Made by a program: the position numbers and the translations under genes
The notes under the pieces: model-generated
What the model was told of the DNA's origin: nothing
Seen by the model: the letters and a program-made list of their open reading frames with translations, nothing else
The model's database searches: none
DNA from: Pelomonas sp051857475
Lineage (GTDB): Bacteria; Pseudomonadota; Gammaproteobacteria; Burkholderiales; Burkholderiaceae_C
Length of the DNA: 64,000 bases
Reading direction: 5' to 3'
Assembly: GCF_051857475.1 (NCBI RefSeq)
Contig: NZ_JBPZGZ010000005.1
Coordinates: 62,001 to 126,000 of the forward strand
Shown here: positions 38,851 through 47,805 of the stretch, one piece after another
Numbering within the stretch: the stretch's first letter is position 1
Layout: every line of letters begins with the position of its first letter

Positions 38851-41076
38851 ATGACTCCCGCTTCCCGACCCATTCGCCGCATCGTCATCGCCGGCGGCGG
38901 CACCGCCGGCTGGATGGTGGCCGCCGGTCTCTCCAAATGCCTGGGCCAGCAGTACGAGATCCGCCTCGTCGAGTCCGAAGAGATCGGCACCGTCGGCGTC
39001 GGCGAGGCCACCATCCCGACCCTGCATTTCATGCATGAGATCCTGGACCTGGACGAGAAGGAATTCATCCAGGCCACCCAGGCCACCTTCAAGCTTGGCA
39101 TCCAGTTCGACAACTGGCGCAACGTCGGCGAGCACTACTTCCATTCCTTCGGCAAGACCGGCAAGGGCCACTGGACGGCGGGCTTCCACCACTTCTGGCT
39201 GGAGGCCCGCAAGCGCGGCCTGGCCAGCGACTACGGCGACTACTGCCTGGAGCTGCGCGCGGCGATGGACAACCGCTTCGCGCTGCTGCCCGACAACGGC
39301 ATCAATTACGCCTACCACTTCGACGCCACGCTGTACGGCCAATACCTGCGCCGCTTCTCCGAGGCCCTGGGCGTGCAGCGCATCGAGGGCAAAATCGTCA
39401 AGGTGCACACGCAAGAGGGCAGTGGCGACATCACGGGCATCGCGCTGGACAACGGGACCTTGGTCGAAGGCGAGTTCTTCATCGACTGCACCGGCATGCG
39501 TGCCCTGCTGATCGGCGAGACCCTGGGCGTCAAGTACGAGAGCTGGTCGCAATGGCTGCCTTGCGACAGTGCCCTGGCCGTGCAAACCACGTCCGTCGGC
39601 GAGCCCGTGCCCTACACCCGCTCCATCGCCCATCCCTGGGGCTGGCAATGGCGCATCCCGCTGCAGCACCGTGTCGGCAACGGCGTCGTCTTCAGCAGCC
39701 AGCACATCAGCGACGACGAGGCCAAGGCAGCCCTGCTTGCCAATGTGCAGGGCGAAGTGCTGCGCGAGCCGCGCGTCATCCGCTTCAAGCCCGGCCAGCG
39801 CGAGCAGGTCTGGAAGCAGAACTGCGTTGCCATCGGCCTGTCCAGCGGCTTCCTGGAACCGCTGGAGTCCACCAGCATCCACCTGATCCAGAAGGGCCTG
39901 ACGCGCCTCGTCGAACTCTTCCCGACCGATGGCATCCGCCAGAGCGACATCGACGAATACAACAACCAGGCCCGCGATTCCATCGAGCACATCCGCGACT
40001 TCATCATCCTGCACTACCACGTCACCAACCGGGACGACTCGGCGTTCTGGCGCCAGTGCCGGGAGATGGACGTGCCAGCATCGCTGAAGCACCGCATCCA
40101 GCTCTTCCGCGACACGGCCCGCTTCGCGCCGCAGGCAGGTGATCTCTTCGCCGAGAACTCCTGGGTCCAGGTCATGATGGGCCAGGGCATCGTGCCGGCC
40201 AGCCACCATCCCATCACGCGGCAGATGGGCAACGCCGCCCTGGCCGACTTCCTGGGCGACATCCGCAAGGACGTGGCGCGCACCTTGATGAAGCTGCCCA
40301 GGCATCAGCAGTTCATCGATCATTTCTGCCCGGCGCCCAAGGTCGACGTGGGCGCGCCGGCCCAGCCGGGCTTGCGCATCAACCCTGACGCCAAGCTGCA
40401 GACGCTGACGCTGGCCAATGGCTCGCGCGTGTATGTCGTCGACGACTTCGCGCAGGAGCCCGAGGCGCTGGTCGCGCTGGCCCGGTCCATGGCATCGCGT
40501 TTCGAGGTGCCAGCGGGCCATCCCTATCCGGGCCCGCAGCTGGCCTTGCCTTACAGCAGCGTGGCGGAGCTGGACGCCTATTTCCAGCGCCGGCTCGGCA
40601 CCGAGCTGGGCGCTGGCGCGTCGCTGGGCATGTTCGCGCGCTTCTCGCGGGTCACGCAGGAGGCGTCGACGCTGGATGCGCGGCAGCGCATCTGCCACCG
40701 CGATGACTCCGGCCTCGCCGCGGGCGAGATGGTTTGCGCCTCCGTCCATTACCTCTTCCGGGATGCCAGCCTCGGCGGCACGGTCTTCTTCCGCTCGCTG
40801 ATGTCCGACAGCGAGACCCAGCAGTTCCGTCGCGACGCCGGCACGCTGGAGGCCAGCGCCTTCGGCGACAAATACGGCATCCCGCCGGGCTATATGACCG
40901 AGAGCAACCGCTACTTCGAGGTCATCGGCCGCGTGCCGGCGAAATGGAATCGAGCCATCTTCTACGACGGTGGCATCTTCCATTCCGGCGACATCCCCTG
41001 GGCGACGCCGGCGGCCTACCGCGAAGAGCCGGGCCGCCTCACCATCAACGCCTTCTTCAAGAGCCGTCGCCCCTGA
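38851..41076 (+). CDS. FAD-dependent tryptophan-halogenase-like protein fused to a DUF6445-like 2OG oxygenase domain
   Basis: A 741-residue two-domain protein. Residues 1 to about 500 are a flavin-dependent halogenase: GGGTAGW at 15-21, catalytic Lys81 (ATFKLGIQF), WxWxIP at 265-270 (WGWQWRIPL), and Glu339-Ser340 in FLEPLEST. All residues needed for chemistry are present. From about 508 a second domain has His616-x-Asp618 (ICHRDD), His711 (IFHSGD) and Arg729 (PGRLTINAFF), the facial triad and cosubstrate Arg expected of an Fe(II)/2OG oxygenase of DUF6445 type. Ordinary halogenases stop at about 500-540 residues. No partner flavin reductase is in the window. Confidence 0.88.
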   Translation: MTPASRPIRRIVIAGGGTAGWMVAAGLSKCLGQQYEIRLVESEEIGTVGVGEATIPTLHFMHEILDLDEKEFIQATQATFKLGIQFDNWRNVGEHYFHSFGKTGKGHWTAGFHHFWLEARKRGLASDYGDYCLELRAAMDNRFALLPDNGINYAYHFDATLYGQYLRRFSEALGVQRIEGKIVKVHTQEGSGDITGIALDNGTLVEGEFFIDCTGMRALLIGETLGVKYESWSQWLPCDSALAVQTTSVGEPVPYTRSIAHPWGWQWRIPLQHRVGNGVVFSSQHISDDEAKAALLANVQGEVLREPRVIRFKPGQREQVWKQNCVAIGLSSGFLEPLESTSIHLIQKGLTRLVELFPTDGIRQSDIDEYNNQARDSIEHIRDFIILHYHVTNRDDSAFWRQCREMDVPASLKHRIQLFRDTARFAPQAGDLFAENSWVQVMMGQGIVPASHHPITRQMGNAALADFLGDIRKDVARTLMKLPRHQQFIDHFCPAPKVDVGAPAQPGLRINPDAKLQTLTLANGSRVYVVDDFAQEPEALVALARSMASRFEVPAGHPYPGPQLALPYSSVAELDAYFQRRLGTELGAGASLGMFARFSRVTQEASTLDARQRICHRDDSGLAAGEMVCASVHYLFRDASLGGTVFFRSLMSDSETQQFRRDAGTLEASAFGDKYGIPPGYMTESNRYFEVIGRVPAKWNRAIFYDGGIFHSGDIPWATPAAYREEPGRLTINAFFKSRRP

Positions 41077-41704
41077 CGCGGGCCTGCGCCGCCGCCAGTT
41101 CGGCGTCCAGGGCTTGGGCCCGCCGGGCTGCCGGGCGGGAGCGCAGGCGCGCGGCATAGGCCTCCACGGCCGGTGTCGCCGGCATCATCTGGAAGGCCAG
41201 CATGTCGGCCAGGGCATGGCCCCACAGGAAGTCGGCCACCGTCAGGCGTTCGCCCAGCCACCAGGGCCGGCCATCGGCCAGTTGCTGCTGCACCAGCTGC
41301 ACGACGCTGTCGAAGCTGCCATAGGGCGACCAGGATGGCGCGCAGTCCTCGCGCTTGAGGGCGCGGTCCGTCATGGCCGGCTCGAAGCAGGAGCCGTAGA
41401 ACACCAGCCAGCGCAACAGGGCGCCGCGCAGCGGGTCGCCCACCGGCGGCACCAGGCCGCGTTCGGGATGGAGCTCGGCGAGGTAGAGGTAGATGGCCGC
41501 CTGCTCGGTGATGAGGACGCCCTCGTGCAGCAGCGCCGGCACCTTGCCCATCGGGTTGACGTCGAGGTAGGCGGGCTCGCGCTGCTGCTGGCGCGTCAGG
41601 TCGAGAACGTGCAGCTCGTGCTCGGCCTGCAGTTCCTCGATGAGGATGCGCACGCCGGCTGAGCGGCTGTTGGGGGCGTGGAAGAGGGTGACAAGACGCT
41701 TCAT
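41057..41704 (-). CDS. glutathione S-transferase family protein
   Basis: A 215-residue protein with the thioredoxin-like N-terminal domain (TLFHAPNSRSAGVRILIEEL, cis-Pro in GKVPALLHEG, then ITEQAAIYLYLAE) and an all-helical C-terminal domain (LTVADFLWGHALADMLAFQM). The substrate is not predictable. It is cytoplasmic. Its last 20 bases overlap the 3' end of the halogenase gene on the opposite strand, so the two messages converge. The start at 41704 fits the first beta strand. Confidence 0.88.
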   Translation of the reverse strand: MKRLVTLFHAPNSRSAGVRILIEELQAEHELHVLDLTRQQQREPAYLDVNPMGKVPALLHEGVLITEQAAIYLYLAELHPERGLVPPVGDPLRGALLRWLVFYGSCFEPAMTDRALKREDCAPSWSPYGSFDSVVQLVQQQLADGRPWWLGERLTVADFLWGHALADMLAFQMMPATPAVEAYAARLRSRPAARRAQALDAELAAAQARVRGDGS

Positions 41705-41776
41705 GAGGATGTCGGGTGGAGAGAAGAGGGCGCCGTTGTAGGCTGCGGCCCCCGCCGCCGTCTTGGAAAAACACGC

Positions 41777-42595
41777 ATGACCGACACCAGCCCCTTGCGC
41801 GCCGTGACCAGCCGGGCCAAGGGCGTCGTCGACCCGGCCATGGCGCAGCGCAAGTTCCGCCTGGCTCGCTACGAGCCTGCGCCCGACCTGGCGCCGTTTC
41901 TGGACTACCACTGGATCGTCGAATGGGACCTGCGCGGCCAGCCCGACTTCGTGCAGCGCACCTTGCCCTATCCGGTCGTCAACATCGTCTTCGACGCCGA
42001 GCTGACCGCCATCTTTGGCGTCGTCAGTGGGTCGTATGAGCATCGCCTCACGGGTGCCAACCGCGGCCTCGGCCTGCGCTTTCGGCCGGGTGGCTTTCGC
42101 GGCCTGCTCGGGCGGCCGCTGCACACCATCACCGACATCCACCTGCCGCTGTCGGCCGTGCTGCCGTTGGATGACGTGCAGGCCGAGCGCGCGGTGCTGA
42201 GCCAGCCTGACGACGCCGGCATGATTGCCGCCGCCGAAAACCTGCTGCGCCCTTTGCTCGGCGAGCCCGACCCCAAGGTGGACCGGCTCAACGCGCTGCT
42301 GGTCCAGGCCCAGAGCGACCCCACGCTGACGCGCGTCGACGAACTGGCCGAGCGCGCCGGCGTCGGCATGCGGGCCCTGCAGGCCTGGTTCAGCGACTAT
42401 GTGGGCGTCAGCCCCAAATGGGTCATCCGTCGCTACCGCCTGCACGAGGCCGCCGACCAGCTTGCCAGCGGCGCCGAGCTGGACCTGGCCGACCTGGCCC
42501 AGCGCCTGGGCTATTACGACCAGGCCCATCTGACGCGCGACTTCAGCCGCCTGGTGGGCAAGCCGCCCCAGGCCTACCGCAGCCCGCCTCGATAA
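41777..42595 (+). CDS. AraC-family transcriptional regulator with N-terminal DUF6597 region
   Basis: A 272-residue regulator. The N-terminal half (YEPAPDLAPFLDYHWIVEWDL, then LTGANRGLGLRFRPGGFRGLLG) is of the DUF6597 type found in many AraC proteins. The C-terminal 100 residues hold two helix-turn-helix motifs, with LAQRLGYYDQAHLTRDF being diagnostic. It is divergent from the GST gene with 72 bases between starts, so it may control that gene. It precedes hemC by only 7 bases, but is probably not part of the haem operon. Confidence 0.88.
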   Translation: MTDTSPLRAVTSRAKGVVDPAMAQRKFRLARYEPAPDLAPFLDYHWIVEWDLRGQPDFVQRTLPYPVVNIVFDAELTAIFGVVSGSYEHRLTGANRGLGLRFRPGGFRGLLGRPLHTITDIHLPLSAVLPLDDVQAERAVLSQPDDAGMIAAAENLLRPLLGEPDPKVDRLNALLVQAQSDPTLTRVDELAERAGVGMRALQAWFSDYVGVSPKWVIRRYRLHEAADQLASGAELDLADLAQRLGYYDQAHLTRDFSRLVGKPPQAYRSPPR

Positions 42596-42602
42596 TCGCC
42601 AG

Positions 42603-43529
42603 ATGACCACTTCCATCACCATCGCCACGCGCGAAAGCCGCCTGGCGCTGTGGCAGGCCGAGCATGTCCAGGCCCGCCTCGCCGACGAGCTCGGCATCAC
42701 CGCCGCGCTGCTGGGCATGACGACGCGCGGCGACCAGATCCTCGACCGCACCCTGTCCAAGATCGGCGGCAAGGGCCTGTTCGTGAAGGAGCTGGAGGCC
42801 GCCCTGGCCGAAGGCCGCGCCCAACTGGCCGTGCATTCGCTGAAGGACGTGCCCATGGAGCTGCCCGAGGGCTTCGTGCTGGCCGCCGTGCTGGAGCGCG
42901 AAGACCCCCGCGACGCCTTCGTTTCCAATGACTACGCCTCCGTGGCTGAACTGCCCGAGGGCGCCGTCGTCGGCAGCTCCAGCCTGCGCCGCGTCACCCA
43001 GCTGCTCAGCCTGCGCCCCGACCTGCGCGTCGAGCCGCTGCGTGGCAATCTCGACACGCGCCTGCGCAAACTTGACGAGGGCGGTTATCACGCCATCGTG
43101 CTGGCCGCTGCCGGCCTGAAGCGCCTGGGCCTCGCCAACCGTGTGCGCGGCTATTTCGAAGTCGACCAGATGCTGCCTTGCGCAGGGCAGGGCGCCCTGG
43201 GGCTGGAGATCCGTGCCGATGACGTGGGCCTGGCCGAAGCGCTTGCCAAGCTCATCCACCTGCCGACGCTGCTGGCCTGCGAGGCCGAGCGCGCCGTCTC
43301 GCGTGCCCTGGGCGGCAGCTGCAGCCTGCCGCTGGCGGCCCATGCCCGGTGGCTCGATGGCAGCCTGCGCCTGGATGCCGCTTTGGGACATGTCGAGGCT
43401 CACACCTCGCCGCTGTTGCGCGCCACTGCTGCCGCCCCGGTGGCCGATGCCGCCGCCGCCCGTGCCCTGGGCCAGCAAGCGGCCGCCCGCCTGCGCGAAC
43501 TGGGCGCCGGCTCCTACCTGCCTGGATGA
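42603..43529 (+). CDS. hemC: porphobilinogen deaminase (hydroxymethylbilane synthase)
   Basis: A 308-residue enzyme that joins four porphobilinogens into hydroxymethylbilane. Cys240 in LGGSCSLPLA carries the dipyrromethane cofactor. The Arg-rich segments TRESRLALWQAE and SSSLRRVTQLL and the motif LRGNLDTRLRKLD are all present. Its TGA overlaps the hemD ATG. It starts a haem operon together with hemD, hemX and hemY, as in other beta- and gammaproteobacteria. Confidence 0.97.
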   Translation: MTTSITIATRESRLALWQAEHVQARLADELGITAALLGMTTRGDQILDRTLSKIGGKGLFVKELEAALAEGRAQLAVHSLKDVPMELPEGFVLAAVLEREDPRDAFVSNDYASVAELPEGAVVGSSSLRRVTQLLSLRPDLRVEPLRGNLDTRLRKLDEGGYHAIVLAAAGLKRLGLANRVRGYFEVDQMLPCAGQGALGLEIRADDVGLAEALAKLIHLPTLLACEAERAVSRALGGSCSLPLAAHARWLDGSLRLDAALGHVEAHTSPLLRATAAAPVADAAAARALGQQAAARLRELGAGSYLPG

Positions 43530-44266
43530 CGAAGTTGATCGTCACGCGCCCCCGGCCGCAATGCGCGGCCTGGCTGGCGCGTCTGGCTGAACTGGGCGTC
43601 AAGGCCGTGGCCTTGCCGCTCATCGAGATCCTGCCGGCCCGAGATCCGGCGCCGGTCGCGGCGGCCTGGGCGGGATTGGAGCAGGTGGATCTGGCCGTCT
43701 TCGTCAGCCCCAACGCCGTCGAGCAGTTCTTCCAGCATGCCGACCGCCCCTGGCCGACCGGCACGCTGGCGGCCTGCGTCGGGCCGGGCAGCGCGCAAGC
43801 GCTGATCGAGCACGGTGTACCGGCCGGGCAGGTCGTCCAGCCCGCCGCCGATGCAGCCAGCCTGGACTCCGAACACCTCTGGCAACAACTGTCACCGCGC
43901 CGCGCCTGGGCCGGTGCCCGCGTGCTGCTGTTGCGGGGCGACGGCGGGCGCGAGTGGCTGGCCGAGCGACTGAGCGCCGCAGGCGCACATGTCGAAGCCG
44001 TGACAACCTATCACCGCAGCGGCCCTCGCTTCGATGCCGCCGAACAGGCCCTGCTGGACGCCGTTCGCGCAGAGCCCACAGGCTTTGTGTGGCTGTTCAG
44101 CAGCGCGGAGGCGGTTGGCCATCTTCAACACCTGGCGCTGGCCGGACAGCGCGCCATCGCCACCCATGAGCGCATTGCCGAGGCCGCCCGCGCGGCTGGG
44201 TTCCATCCTGTGGTTTTGGCGCGACCGGCCCCTGAAGCGGTGACTCAGGCCCTGAAAGGCCTCTGA
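43526..44266 (+). CDS. hemD: uroporphyrinogen-III synthase
   Basis: A 246-residue enzyme that cyclises hydroxymethylbilane with inversion of ring D. The family is weakly conserved. Visible features are VTRPRPQCAAWLARLAELG at the start, VFVSPNAVEQFF, GPGSAQALIEHG and LLLRGDGGREWLAERL. Position after hemC is decisive. The ATG overlaps the hemC stop (ATGA). It is followed after 16 bases by hemX with a GTG start. Confidence 0.92.
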   Translation: MTKLIVTRPRPQCAAWLARLAELGVKAVALPLIEILPARDPAPVAAAWAGLEQVDLAVFVSPNAVEQFFQHADRPWPTGTLAACVGPGSAQALIEHGVPAGQVVQPAADAASLDSEHLWQQLSPRRAWAGARVLLLRGDGGREWLAERLSAAGAHVEAVTTYHRSGPRFDAAEQALLDAVRAEPTGFVWLFSSAEAVGHLQHLALAGQRAIATHERIAEAARAAGFHPVVLARPAPEAVTQALKGL

Positions 44267-44282
44267 CAGAATCTGGCGCACT

Positions 44283-45416
44283 GTGAGTGAGCCGATCCCT
44301 GTTGTCGCCGCGGCCGAGCCCGCCGCCCCGCCGCCCCCTTCCATCCCCGCTCTGCCGGTCTGGCTGCCATGGCTGCTGGCCCTGCTGGGCGCCGCCGTGG
44401 TGCTCTGCGTCGTGCTGGCCTGGCAGAGCCTGTCGCGCCAGCAGTCGCTGGAGCAGGAGCTGGTGCGCCGCCAGGAGGCCAGCCAGGCCCAGGCCGCCGA
44501 GGCGCGCCTGGCCGCCAAGCAGTCGGCCGAGCTGGTGCGTGACACGGCCGCCAAGGTCTCGCTGCTGGATGCCCGCCTGGCCGAGGTGGCCCTGCAGCGC
44601 GGCCAACTGGAGGAGCTGATCCAGTCCATGTCCCGCTCGCGCGACGAGAACGTCGTCGGCGACATCGAGGCCGCCATCCGGGTGGCCCTGCAGCAGACCC
44701 AGATCACCGGCAGCGCCGAACCCCTGGTCGCCACGCTGAAGCAGGCCGACGAGCGCCTGCTGCGCTACAAGCAGCCGCGCATGGAAGGCGTGCGCCGCGC
44801 CGTCGCGCGTGACCTGGACCGCGTCAAGGCGGTCGCCGTCGTCGACGTGTCGACGCTCACCATCAAGCTCGACGAAGTCGTGCGCATGGCGGATGAACTG
44901 GCCCTGGTGTCGAGCAACGAGGCGGCGCCCAAGCCGCGCGATGAGCGCAACGGTGATGCCGCCAAGGAGCGTGATCGCGTTGCACGGCTGCAGCGCGAGC
45001 AGGCGGCGGCCGCCGCCGACGGCAAGCTGGCCCTGTGGTGGTGGCAGGCCAGCCAACAACTGTCGAGCTGGACCGGCCTGGTCTGGGGTGAAGCCAAGAC
45101 CCTGCTGCGCGTGACGCGCATCGACCATCCCGAAGCGGCGCTGATCTCGCCTGACCAGAGCTTCTTCCTGCGCGAGAACCTCAAGCTGCGCCTGCTCAAC
45201 GCCCGGCTGGCCCTGCTGAGCCGCCAGTTCGACACGGCACAAAGCGATCTGCGTGACAGCCAGGAGATGCTGAACCGCTACTTCGACACGCGCTCGCGCA
45301 AGGTCAGTGCGGTGACGGAGTTGCTGCGCCAGGTCGCCGGCCAGGCGCGCCAGGTCACCGTGCCCCGACCCGACGACACCCTCGCCGCCTTGACGGCCGC
45401 AGCGGCTGGACGCTGA
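44283..45416 (+). CDS. hemX: HemX-type membrane protein of the haem operon
   Basis: A 377-residue protein with a Pro-rich N terminus, a single membrane helix (WLPWLLALLGAAVVLCVVLAW), a predicted coiled coil (about residues 60-120, rich in Glu, Gln and Ala) and a C-terminal domain with conserved LRENLKLRLLNARLALL. HemX is sometimes annotated as a uroporphyrinogen methyltransferase but lacks that fold. Its exact role in haem synthesis is not settled. The GTG start is the only one that keeps the proper N terminus before the helix. Confidence 0.9.
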   Translation: MSEPIPVVAAAEPAAPPPPSIPALPVWLPWLLALLGAAVVLCVVLAWQSLSRQQSLEQELVRRQEASQAQAAEARLAAKQSAELVRDTAAKVSLLDARLAEVALQRGQLEELIQSMSRSRDENVVGDIEAAIRVALQQTQITGSAEPLVATLKQADERLLRYKQPRMEGVRRAVARDLDRVKAVAVVDVSTLTIKLDEVVRMADELALVSSNEAAPKPRDERNGDAAKERDRVARLQREQAAAAADGKLALWWWQASQQLSSWTGLVWGEAKTLLRVTRIDHPEAALISPDQSFFLRENLKLRLLNARLALLSRQFDTAQSDLRDSQEMLNRYFDTRSRKVSAVTELLRQVAGQARQVTVPRPDDTLAALTAAAAGR

Positions 45417-45417
45417 C

Positions 45418-46665
45418 ATGCGCTTGGTCATCTGGCTGGTCCTGCTTTTCGTCGTCGCCGTCGTCGCGGCCCTGACCCTGGGCAGCAACGACGGTCTTGC
45501 CAGCTTCTACTGGGCCGGCTGGCGCCTGGACATCTCTCTCAACCTCTTCCTGCTGCTGCTGGTGGCGAGCTGCTTCGCCCTGGTCACGGCCATCCAGGCC
45601 ATCGAGGCGCTGACGACCCTGCCCAAGCGCGCCCGTGAGTGGCGGCTGGCTCAGCGCGAGCGCAGCGCCCAGTTGGCCCTGCGAGAGGCCCTGGTCGAGC
45701 TTTTCGGTGCGCGCTTCAGCCGTGCCCAGAAGGCCGCCCAAAAGGCGCTCAACATCCAGTCCGCCACGCCCGAGCTGGCGGCCGACCAGTCCTTCATGGC
45801 CCTGGCCCATCTGCTGGCCGCAGCCAGTGCCCACCGCCTGCAGGACCGCCGCCACCGCGACGAACAGCTGGCCCGCGCCCTGGACCTGGCCCATCGCACC
45901 GGTGGCGCGCGCGCCCAGGAAGACGGCGCCCGCCTGCTGGCCGCCGAATGGGCGCTGGACGACCGCGATGCCACGCGTGCCCTCAGCGTGCTCGGTGAGC
46001 TGGCGCCCGGCGTCGCCCGCCGCACCCAGGCCCTGCGCCTGCGCCTGCAGGCCTCGCGGTTGGCGCGCCAGCCACTGGATGCGCTGCGCACCGCGCGCCT
46101 GCTCGCCAAGCACCAGGCTTTCTCCAAGGTGGCGGCCCAGGGGCTGTTGCGGTCTCTGGCCTTCGAGGCCCTGGACGGCGCCCGCGACGTCGATCAACTG
46201 CGCTCCGTCTGGCAGCAGCTGGACCCCGCCGATCGTCGCGACCCTCTCGTCGCTGCGCGTGCTGCCCAATGTGCCGGTCAGCTCGGGGCGCCTGATGACG
46301 GCCGCGGCTGGCTGCGCCCCTTCTTCGACGACCTGGCCGAACTGCAGTCCGACGACCGCGTGGCGCTTGCCAATGCGCTGGTGCCGGTGCTGGCCGGCTG
46401 CGGGCCGGACTGGTTGCAGCGCCTGGAGTCGGCCCAGTCGCGTTTCCCGCGCGAGCGCGCCCTGGCCTATGCGCTGGGTCACGCGCTGGCCGAGCGTCAG
46501 CTCTGGGGCAAGGCGCGGCTGATGCTGGAGGCTGCTGCCGACGACGTGACCATGGCGGCAGCGGCGCGCCGCCGCAGCTGGCTGGCGCTGGCGGCATTGG
46601 CCGAACAGGAGGGCGACGAGGGCCGTCGTGCACGCTGCTTCGAGGCTGCCGCGCGCCTCCCCTGA
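45418..46665 (+). CDS. hemY: HemY-type TPR membrane protein of the haem operon
   Basis: A 415-residue protein with two N-terminal membrane helices (LVIWLVLLFVVAVVAAL and LNLFLLLLVASCFALV) and a long helical-repeat region of the TPR class. It is unrelated to the Gram-positive HemY oxidase. The family is found with hemX after hemCD, and its role is unclear. It starts one base after the hemX stop. No clear terminator follows before the tRNA promoter. Confidence 0.9.
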   Translation: MRLVIWLVLLFVVAVVAALTLGSNDGLASFYWAGWRLDISLNLFLLLLVASCFALVTAIQAIEALTTLPKRAREWRLAQRERSAQLALREALVELFGARFSRAQKAAQKALNIQSATPELAADQSFMALAHLLAAASAHRLQDRRHRDEQLARALDLAHRTGGARAQEDGARLLAAEWALDDRDATRALSVLGELAPGVARRTQALRLRLQASRLARQPLDALRTARLLAKHQAFSKVAAQGLLRSLAFEALDGARDVDQLRSVWQQLDPADRRDPLVAARAAQCAGQLGAPDDGRGWLRPFFDDLAELQSDDRVALANALVPVLAGCGPDWLQRLESAQSRFPRERALAYALGHALAERQLWGKARLMLEAAADDVTMAAAARRRSWLALAALAEQEGDEGRRARCFEAAARLP

Positions 46666-46705
46666 AGGGCGTTTTCAAAACAATTGCTAAAAAAACCTCG
46701 AAGTC

Positions 46706-46735
46706 TTGCCGGACCCCGAAAAATCTGGCTATACT
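46706..46735 (+). promoter_or_regulatory. sigma-70 promoter for tRNA-Arg
   Basis: TTGCCG at 46706-46711 and TATACT at 46730-46735 with an 18-base spacer form a good promoter. The start would fall a few bases before the tRNA. Confidence 0.7.
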
Positions 46736-46746
46736 GTGAGGCTTCA

Positions 46747-46823
46747 GCGGCTGTAGCTCAGTTGGATAGAGTACTTGGCTACGAACCAAGGGGTCGTGGG
46801 TTCGAATCCTGCCAGCCGCACCA
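46747..46823 (+). tRNA. tRNA-Arg (ACG)
   Basis: A complete 77-base tRNA with CCA encoded. The acceptor stem GCGGCTG pairs with CAGCCGC at 46813-46819. The anticodon arm is CTTGG-CTACGAA-CCAAG with anticodon ACG, normally edited to ICG to read CGU, CGC and CGA. The T arm has GGTTCGAATCC. It is flanked by its own promoter and by a strong terminator. Confidence 0.98.
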
Positions 46824-46840
46824 TAATAAAAAGAGAATCA

Positions 46841-46874
46841 ACGGGTTAGATGCGAAAGCGTCTAACCCGTTTTC
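46841..46874 (+). terminator. intrinsic terminator of tRNA-Arg
   Basis: ACGGGTTAGA at 46841-46850 pairs with TCTAACCCGT at 46861-46870 around a TGCGAAAGCG loop that can pair further, followed by TTTT overlapping the stem end. It is a classical Rho-independent terminator. Confidence 0.93.
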
Positions 46875-47206
46875 CGTTTCTGGGTTTGTGTTTGCATAGC
46901 GGCGACGCCGGCGTTCTGCTGCGATATCCGCAAACTCTCCCTCTTTGCTGAAGCCGCGCAGGCGATGCCTCGCGACCTCGTCAAGCACCCCCGGGAAGAC
47001 CCCCGTGTCGGCGGCGCTTACAACGAGCGAGTTACTTCAGATCGACGCTGCTGGCAAGTGATTGATTTCACGAATCAATCGCCTTGCGGCTCAATTTTTG
47101 CTTTTAGACCTGCATCGGAAGCTTGCCTCCGACATTTCGCAGGGCGTCTCGCGCTGTGCGGGTACGCATGCAATTCAGCCAACACTCCTCATGGGAAAGG
47201 TCGATC
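46875..47206 (+). other. intergenic region before the PEP-CTERM gene
   Basis: These 332 bases show no convincing gene. An inverted repeat GATTGATT-tcacg-AATCAATC lies at 47060-47080 and could be a regulator site. A/T-rich stretches around 47090-47105 may hold the promoter. An AGGAG-like site before the next ATG is weak (GGGAAAGG). Confidence 0.5.
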
Positions 47207-47788
47207 ATGTCGTCTCGAACAACAAGATTACTTGCCAGCAGTTGGGTCGCGGCCGCACTGTTTGCCACCAGCGCGGCGCATGCCAACCTCGTGACGAACA
47301 GCGGCTTCGAAACGGGAGATTTGATGGGATGGTCCAGCGTGACCGATCCTTTTTATGACGGCGTAGACGGAAATGCCCCGCACGATGGCAGCTACGCCGC
47401 CTTCTTTGGTGGAGCCGGCAGTTCCATCACCCAGACGATCGCCACGGTCGCGGGCGCCACCTACAAGATTTCGTTCTGGCTTCAATCGGAAGCTGACGTG
47501 ACCGGCGCAGCCGGCAACAACGCCTTCAGCGTCGACTTTGGCTCGCCCACCGGCCTGAGCCTCACGAATGTCGGTGCCTTCGGCTACACCTACTACGAAA
47601 TCCTCTTCGCCGCGTCAGGCGCATCGACCGATCTGACCTTCAACTTCAGCCAAGGGCCTGCCTTCTGGGACCTGGACTCGGTCAGCGTCACCCTCCCTGA
47701 GCCCGGCAGCATGGCCTTGCTGGCCGCGGCGGGCGTGGGGGGCATTGCGGCCTCCAGGCGCCGCAAGCAGGCCGACACCAGCGCCTGA
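47207..47788 (+). CDS. PEP-CTERM sorted exoprotein
   Basis: A 193-residue secreted protein. It has a signal peptide ending at AAHANL, then a beta-sandwich resembling carbohydrate-binding domains (NLVTNSGFETGDLMGWSSV at the start). The C terminus is the sorting signal LPEPGSMALLAAAGVGG followed by a basic tail SRRRKQ, recognised and processed by an exosortase. Such proteins are usually linked to exopolysaccharide or biofilm. No exosortase gene is within the window. A terminator follows at 47806, so it is transcribed alone. Confidence 0.92.
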   Translation: MSSRTTRLLASSWVAAALFATSAAHANLVTNSGFETGDLMGWSSVTDPFYDGVDGNAPHDGSYAAFFGGAGSSITQTIATVAGATYKISFWLQSEADVTGAAGNNAFSVDFGSPTGLSLTNVGAFGYTYYEILFAASGASTDLTFNFSQGPAFWDLDSVSVTLPEPGSMALLAAAGVGGIAASRRRKQADTSA

Positions 47789-47805
47789 CGAGTTTGAAGA
47801 CCGAC

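Noticed and set aside
41777..42595. The AraC regulator as the first gene of the haem operon
   Set aside because: It is close to hemC, but in other genomes hemC starts the operon, and the divergent GST gene is a more natural target.
44283..45416. HemX as a uroporphyrinogen-III methyltransferase
   Set aside because: The protein has a single membrane helix and a coiled coil, and none of the methyltransferase motifs.
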